DNA of 10,845 nucleotides from Prevotella sp. (lineage in GTDB: Bacteria > Bacteroidota > Bacteroidia > Bacteroidales > Dysgonomonadaceae). Within the stretch, counting starts at the first letter, position 1, and each line of letters begins with the position of its first letter. The stretch lies in the NCBI GenBank assembly GCA_031263965.1, contig JAISES010000324.1, positions 1 through 10,845 on the forward strand. The letters run 5' to 3'. Shown one piece after another: positions 7,096 to 10,845 of the stretch. Under the pieces are notes generated by a model that was given only the letters and a program-made list of their open reading frames with translations, was not told where the DNA came from and did no database searches. The translations under genes and the position numbers were made by a program.

Positions 7096-8682
7096 ATGAA
7101 TCTGTTTGTTAAATATATTGGTATCAGCAGTATCTATTCTTTTTGTTCGGTTTTGCCCGTTAATGGGCAAAACCGTCCCAACATCCTTTTTTGTATTGCA
7201 GATGATGCCTCGTATCCGCATTTTGGAGCTAATGGTTCTAAATGGGTAAAAACTCCGGGATTCGACAGGATCGCCAAAGAAGGGGTATTGTTTTCCAACT
7301 GTTATACCCCAAATGCAAAGTCAGCTCCTTCCAGAGCATGCGTGCTTACCGGGCTTTACTCCTGGCAGTTGGGAGAAGCCGGAAATCATATTTGCAAGTT
7401 TCCGGCTAACAGAATAGTAATAACTGATGCCTTGAAAGAAAACGATTATGAAGTGGCTTATACAGGAAAAGGATGGGCGCCGGGGACAGCTCACACAAAA
7501 GACGGAAAGCTACGTTCTCTGAATGGTATACCGTTCCAGAAGCATACACTTATACCTCCTACGCCTCAAATCGGGAAAAACGATTATACGGCTAATTTTA
7601 AAGAGTTTCTCGACCAGGCAAAAACAAACACCCCTTGGTTTTTCTGGATCGGTTTTACGGAACCTCACAGGGCGTACACCTATGGATCAGGAGAGGAAGC
7701 GGGAGGAAAAACAAAAGAGATGATAGACAAGGTGCCTGTTTACTGGCCGGACAATGACGTGATACGTACGGATATGCTTGATTATGCCTTCGAAATCGAG
7801 TATATGGACAAACATCTTGTGGCCATATTGGACGAATTGGACAAAAGAGGAATACTTGATAATACAATTGTGATCTTTACTTCCGATAATGGTATGCCTT
7901 TTCCCAGGAGTAAGGCCAACGATTATGAAATGTCCAATCATATGCCTTTAGCCATTATGTGGAAAAACGGAATTAAAAACCCCGGCCGGACAGTGACCGA
8001 CTATGTGAATTTCGTGGATTTTACACCTACTTTCCTCGAAGTAAGCCACACTGATCCGGAAGAATACGGTATGACGGCTCCTTCCGGGAAAAGTCTGTTG
8101 GAAATTTTCTCCAATGGGAAAAAAGGAACGGCAACAGATAACAGGAATTATACGTTACTGGGTAGGGAACGCGACGACTACGGACGCCCCCTAAATCAGG
8201 GATACCCTATCCGGGCGATCATACAAGACAGCTTGTTATATATAAACAATATGAAACCAGAACTTATGCCTGCCGGCAACCCGGAAACAGGCTATCTGGA
8301 TGTGGATGGTTCTCCCACCAAAACGGAAATCCTGAATATGAGAAGAAACAGGCAAAACAACTGGTATTATCAACTTTCTTTCGGAAAACGTGAGGAAGAG
8401 GAACTCTATAATCTTTCTGTTGATAAAGACTGCATCATCAATTTAGCAGGCAATCCGCCGTATCAGGAAAAGAAAAGGCGTATGAAAGAAACGTTATTCC
8501 ATGATTTATACCGGCAAAGCGATCCTCGTATAACAGGCAATGGAGATGTTTTCGACCAATATCCCTTCTATCAGGACAGTGCCAAAGACTTCTTTGAACG
8601 CGTAATATCCGGCGAAGTGGAAGAGCCTTGGATACAAACCGGCTGGGTAAATAAATCGGATTATGGCATAAATAACGAATAG
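7096..8682 (+). CDS. Secreted Ser-type sulfatase (S1 family, N-sulfoglucosamine sulfohydrolase-like)
   Basis: The 528-residue product has a short signal peptide (about 1-24, likely cut at VNG-Q), so it acts in the periplasm or at the surface. Alkaline-phosphatase-fold sulfatase motifs are intact. NILFCIADD supplies metal ligands D36 and D37. S76-A-P-S-R80 followed by ACVLTG is the formylglycine signature in its Ser form. K125 lies in YTGKG, H191 in GFTEPHR, D264-N265 in FTSDNGMPFPRSK, and K273 follows. The C-terminal part has EEELYNLSVDKDCIINLAGN and DPRITGNGDVFDQYPFY, a tail I associate with bacterial relatives of heparan N-sulfatase (SGSH); that subgroup placement, and thus any N-sulfate specificity, is only a suggestion. 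Ser76 must be oxidised by an anaerobic sulfatase-maturating radical-SAM enzyme not encoded here. The gene starts 28 bases after the SusD-like gene, in the same operon. An inverted repeat lies within its signal-peptide codons. Confidence 0.93.
   Translation: MNLFVKYIGISSIYSFCSVLPVNGQNRPNILFCIADDASYPHFGANGSKWVKTPGFDRIAKEGVLFSNCYTPNAKSAPSRACVLTGLYSWQLGEAGNHICKFPANRIVITDALKENDYEVAYTGKGWAPGTAHTKDGKLRSLNGIPFQKHTLIPPTPQIGKNDYTANFKEFLDQAKTNTPWFFWIGFTEPHRAYTYGSGEEAGGKTKEMIDKVPVYWPDNDVIRTDMLDYAFEIEYMDKHLVAILDELDKRGILDNTIVIFTSDNGMPFPRSKANDYEMSNHMPLAIMWKNGIKNPGRTVTDYVNFVDFTPTFLEVSHTDPEEYGMTAPSGKSLLEIFSNGKKGTATDNRNYTLLGRERDDYGRPLNQGYPIRAIIQDSLLYINNMKPELMPAGNPETGYLDVDGSPTKTEILNMRRNRQNNWYYQLSFGKREEEELYNLSVDKDCIINLAGNPPYQEKKRRMKETLFHDLYRQSDPRITGNGDVFDQYPFYQDSAKDFFERVISGEVEEPWIQTGWVNKSDYGINNE
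7148..7175 (+). repeat. Perfect 11-bp inverted repeat inside the first sulfatase's signal-peptide codons
   Basis: CGGTTTTGCCC (7148-7158) and GGGCAAAACCG (7165-7175) are exact reverse complements around the 6-base loop GTTAAT. It begins 52 bases into the sulfatase gene and covers codons 18-27, around the presumed signal-peptidase site. A run of six T follows at 7187-7192, 11 bases after the stem. That is too far for a standard intrinsic terminator, but hairpin plus T-run is suggestive of attenuation or of a processing/stability element between susCD and the sulfatases. The translation across it is a normal secretion-signal end (SVLPVNGQNR), so the gene is not broken. Confidence 0.75.
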
Positions 8683-8727
8683 TAACCAGGGCAACCACAT
8701 CAAAATAAACAGATAGTTATTGTATTT

Positions 8728-10602
8728 ATGAAAAAAATCAATCGTAATCTCTCCAAAACAAGCATATTAATTTGTGCTGCAATCTGTTATCCTTCTTATA
8801 TCTTTTGTCAAAAGGATGCAAAACGCCCTAATTTTGTGTGGTTCATGGCTGAAGACATTTCCAAACATTACCTTCGCCTATATAATACAGACGGAACGGG
8901 AGCCGTCACTCCAAATGTGGAAAAGTTGGCACAAGAAGGTGTTGTTTTTAATCATGCCTTTTGCAATGCTCCGGTAAGTTCAGCCGCACGTACTACATTA
9001 TTTACAGGGCTTTATGCCCCTCGTGTAGGAATGAGTTGGCATAGAAAACTAAAACCAATATCTATGCCGGAGGGAACACAAATGTTTCCTGCATACTTGA
9101 AAGCAGCAGGTTATCATACGAGTAATTCGGCAAAAACCGATTATAATTGTATCATGCCGGAAGGTACATGGAATAATGCCGAAGCCAAACAGGGAGAATG
9201 GAAGAACAGGCCGGATAAGAACACTCCTTTCTTTTATGTCCAAACCTGTGCCATTTCACATGAAAGCTGCCTGCATTTCAGCTTGGAAAAGAAAAATACC
9301 ATAAAACCCCGGTATAATCCCGATAAGGTCAAAGTGGCTCCCTGGCACCCTGATACGGAATTGTTTCGGTATACATATGCAACCTTTTATGACAAAATAA
9401 ACGACACGGACACAGAATTGGGGAAGGTGATGCAAATGCTTTCCGACGAAGGAGAACTCGACGATACCTTTATTTTCTATTTTGGAGATAATGGCGGTTC
9501 ATTGCCCGGTAGCAAAGGTTATACCGGAGAGCAGGGATTACATGTACCACTCGTCGTTTATATACCGAAAAACTGGCGGGATAAAATAGATTTACCCATA
9601 GGAAGCAGTAGCAATGGTTTTGTCAGTTTTCTTGATTTTGGACCTACTCTATTGAATCTGGCAGGAATTGAGATACCGAAACATATGGATGGAAAACCTT
9701 TCTTAGGCGCAAATGTCATTTGCGATGAACTTACAAAAAGAGATGTAACGTATGGATATGGAGACCGTTTTGACGAATTGTATGCTTATAACCGTACATT
9801 GCGGAAAGGAAACTTTAAATATTCAAGAAATTTCCTTCCACATCAGCCGAAGGGATTCTTCAATTTTTACAGGTATAAGATGGAGGCTTTTAAACAATGG
9901 AAAACTTTGGACAATGAGGGTAAGCTTATAGGCATACAAAAAACTTTCTTCGAGCCGCAAATGCCGGAAGAACTATATGATTTGTCAGTAGATCCGTACG
10001 AAACAAACAATTTGGCCGGCAATCTTAAATATGCAGACAAACTTAGGGAGTTAAGAAATATGCTGAAGGAGCATATGGTATCAGTTAATGATTTAGGATT
10101 GATGCCCGAATCCGAATGGCTGAAGGGAGCAAAGAAGGACCCGATTGTATATGGGGAAAAGATGCACGAGCAATTAGTTAGATATAGTAATATCCTTGAT
10201 TTGCAACTTCTTTCTTTTAACGATGCGAAACTTCATTTAAAAAAAGCTTTAAAATCTTCCGATCCGGTAGATAATTTCTGGGCATCCACTGTTTGTGTTT
10301 TCTTTGGAGAGCAAGCGGAGAGTCTACGTAAGGAAGTAATACCCTTACTATCCCATCCTTCTCCTATCGTAAAAAGCCGTGCTGCAGTCTTCCTGTCTGT
10401 TATTAAGCATATAGAGCCTTCAACAAGAATGAAAGAGATTTTACATTCGTCAAGGTCGGGAGCTGATTGTTTACTGACCTTGGGTGATATTGCTTATCTG
10501 AAAGACTATGTTTGCGGTTCTGTTTTCGACCTTACGGAAGAAGATGTAAAATATCCTGCGGAAAGTTATGGATGGAGAATAGAATATATAATGGATAGAT
10601 GA
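8728..10602 (+). CDS. Secreted Ser-type sulfatase with HEAT-like C-terminal extension
   Basis: The 624-residue product has a signal peptide (K2, K3, R6, then a hydrophobic core, likely cut near FC-Q at 27/28). The sulfatase core differs from the upstream one. The first metal motif is NFVWFMAED, with E42-D43 in place of the common D-D. The formylglycine signature is S84-S-A-A-R88 followed by TTLFTG, that is Ser-x-Ala-x-Arg, an accepted variant of Cys/Ser-x-Pro/Ala-x-Arg. K136 (NSAKTDYN), H178 (SHES), D254-N255 (FGDNGG) and K263 complete the site. PEELYDLSVDPYETNNLAGN at about 411-430 ends the catalytic part. Beyond it lie about 190 more residues, including two HEAT-like helical pairs (about 503-527, with SSDPVDNFWA, and 536-559, with HPSPIVKSRAA). 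The product should be a periplasmic or exported glycan sulfatase needing anSME maturation. It is last in the operon, 45 bases after the first sulfatase. The substrate is unknown. Confidence 0.92.
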   Translation: MKKINRNLSKTSILICAAICYPSYIFCQKDAKRPNFVWFMAEDISKHYLRLYNTDGTGAVTPNVEKLAQEGVVFNHAFCNAPVSSAARTTLFTGLYAPRVGMSWHRKLKPISMPEGTQMFPAYLKAAGYHTSNSAKTDYNCIMPEGTWNNAEAKQGEWKNRPDKNTPFFYVQTCAISHESCLHFSLEKKNTIKPRYNPDKVKVAPWHPDTELFRYTYATFYDKINDTDTELGKVMQMLSDEGELDDTFIFYFGDNGGSLPGSKGYTGEQGLHVPLVVYIPKNWRDKIDLPIGSSSNGFVSFLDFGPTLLNLAGIEIPKHMDGKPFLGANVICDELTKRDVTYGYGDRFDELYAYNRTLRKGNFKYSRNFLPHQPKGFFNFYRYKMEAFKQWKTLDNEGKLIGIQKTFFEPQMPEELYDLSVDPYETNNLAGNLKYADKLRELRNMLKEHMVSVNDLGLMPESEWLKGAKKDPIVYGEKMHEQLVRYSNILDLQLLSFNDAKLHLKKALKSSDPVDNFWASTVCVFFGEQAESLRKEVIPLLSHPSPIVKSRAAVFLSVIKHIEPSTRMKEILHSSRSGADCLLTLGDIAYLKDYVCGSVFDLTEEDVKYPAESYGWRIEYIMDR

Positions 10603-10647
10603 TCCCTGCTTTATGTTAGTTGTAATTTTTGAAAAAAGAAGATATTG

Positions 10648-10676
10648 TTTGATATTGAAAAAAATATGTAATTTCG
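10648..10676 (+). promoter_or_regulatory. Candidate Bacteroidales promoter for cobT
   Basis: TTTG at 10648-10651 and TAATTTCG at 10669-10676 (one mismatch from TAnnTTTG, continuing as CAAC) are separated by 17 bases, near the usual -33/-7 arrangement. Transcription would begin near 10683 and leave a leader of about 50 bases before the ATG at 10736. The gap is too short, and lacks recognisable conserved boxes, for a cobalamin riboswitch. The presence of a private promoter would let cobT be expressed despite separation from cobU. Confidence 0.45.
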
Positions 10677-10692
10677 CAACAAGTTATTTTTG

Positions 10693-10711
10693 AGGAAACA
10701 GATTGTCTCCT
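10693..10711 (+). terminator. Weak hairpin followed by T-run before cobT
   Basis: AGGA (10693-10696) pairs with TCCT (10708-10711). After one A-C mismatch two further pairs form, closing a small loop. Seven T follow at 10719-10725. It could be a poor terminator for the sulfatase operon or an attenuator in the cobT leader, because it lies downstream of the candidate cobT promoter. The stem is short, so confidence is low. No better terminator was found after the stop codon at 10602. Confidence 0.2.
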
Positions 10712-10735
10712 TAATATATTTTTTTGAATAAAATC

Positions 10736-10845
10736 ATGATAGTCTTTAATATCACATCGCCGGATACCGGCATAGCTGGTGAGTTACAGCGAAAAATAGA
10801 TAATCTCACGAAACCCAGGGGGGCGTTGGGGGCGTTGGAAACGGT
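10736..10845 (+). CDS. cobT: CobT N-terminal start (nicotinate-nucleotide-dimethylbenzimidazole phosphoribosyltransferase), 3' partial
   Basis: ATG at 10736 opens a frame of 36 codons running off the window: MIVFNITSPDTG, then a helix LQRKIDNLTKP, then RGALGALET. The stretch with K-I-D-N-x-T-K-P-x-G-(A/S)-L-G-x-L-E is the conserved start of CobT, which is followed in full proteins by the dimethylbenzimidazole-binding domain. The enzyme makes alpha-ribazole phosphate from nicotinate mononucleotide and dimethylbenzimidazole, or a related lower-ligand base. The active-site glutamate and the rest of the fold lie outside the window. Pairing with CobU at the other edge supports the assignment. The upstream sequence is A/T-rich, with no Shine-Dalgarno, as is normal in this phylum. 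Confidence 0.85.
   Translation, partial: MIVFNITSPDTGIAGELQRKIDNLTKPRGALGALET

Noticed and set aside
8728..8811. Second sulfatase as a lipoprotein (Cys27 near the end of the signal peptide)
   Set aside because: The residue before the cysteine is Phe, which does not fit a lipobox; ordinary signal peptidase cleavage is more likely. The same reasoning applies to Cys32 of the SusC-like protein.
10603..10735. Cobalamin riboswitch upstream of cobT
   Set aside because: The gap is only 133 bases, is AT-rich and lacks recognisable B12-box-like conserved segments or the multi-helix fold expected.

Overview
The window reads as a chromosomal fragment from a gut-type member of the Bacteroidales (Bacteroides, Parabacteroides or a close relative). 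The evidence is a SusC/SusD-type outer-membrane pair, an ECF sigma/FecR-type anti-sigma pair, Ser-type sulfatases, TAnnTTTG-like promoter boxes, A-rich sequence in place of Shine-Dalgarno sites, and adenosylcobalamin genes of Bacteroidales character. The species cannot be fixed from the sequence alone.

Layout, all genes on the + strand. Bases 1-124 hold the last 40 codons of a CobU-like gene. A 77-base gap with a possible promoter leads to an ECF sigma factor (202-804) and its FecR-family anti-sigma factor (884-1864). A 168-base leader with three consecutive inverted repeats precedes a SusC-like TonB-dependent transporter with an N-terminal STN signalling domain (2033-5428). After 16 bases comes its SusD-like surface lipoprotein (5445-7067), after 28 bases a secreted Ser-type sulfatase (7096-8682), and after 45 bases a second, different Ser-type sulfatase with a HEAT-like C-terminal extension (8728-10602). 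A 133-base gap with a candidate promoter leads to the first 36 codons of a CobT-like gene (10736-10845), cut by the window edge. No tRNA, rRNA, CRISPR array or insertion sequence was seen, and no gene-free stretch exceeds 300 bases.

How the genes probably work together. The six complete genes form a small sulfated-glycan utilisation locus. SusC/SusD bind and import a glycan. The STN domain of SusC reports occupancy to the periplasmic part of the FecR-like protein, which releases the ECF sigma factor to raise transcription of susC-susD-sulfatase-sulfatase. The two sulfatases would remove sulfate groups before or during import. There is no glycoside hydrolase, polysaccharide lyase or sulfatase-maturating radical-SAM enzyme here, so the locus must depend on enzymes encoded elsewhere. 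The substrate cannot be read from the sequence; host mucin O-glycans or glycosaminoglycans are the natural guesses.

The most notable points are: (1) the whole locus sits between cobU and cobT, two cobalamin genes that act together and are commonly neighbours, so it looks like an insertion into a cobalamin operon; (2) a perfect 11-bp inverted repeat lies inside the signal-peptide codons of the first sulfatase; (3) the susC leader has serial hairpins; (4) the second sulfatase has an unusual active-site signature and an extra C-terminal domain. The protein families are all known. I see no clear evidence of a wholly new system.
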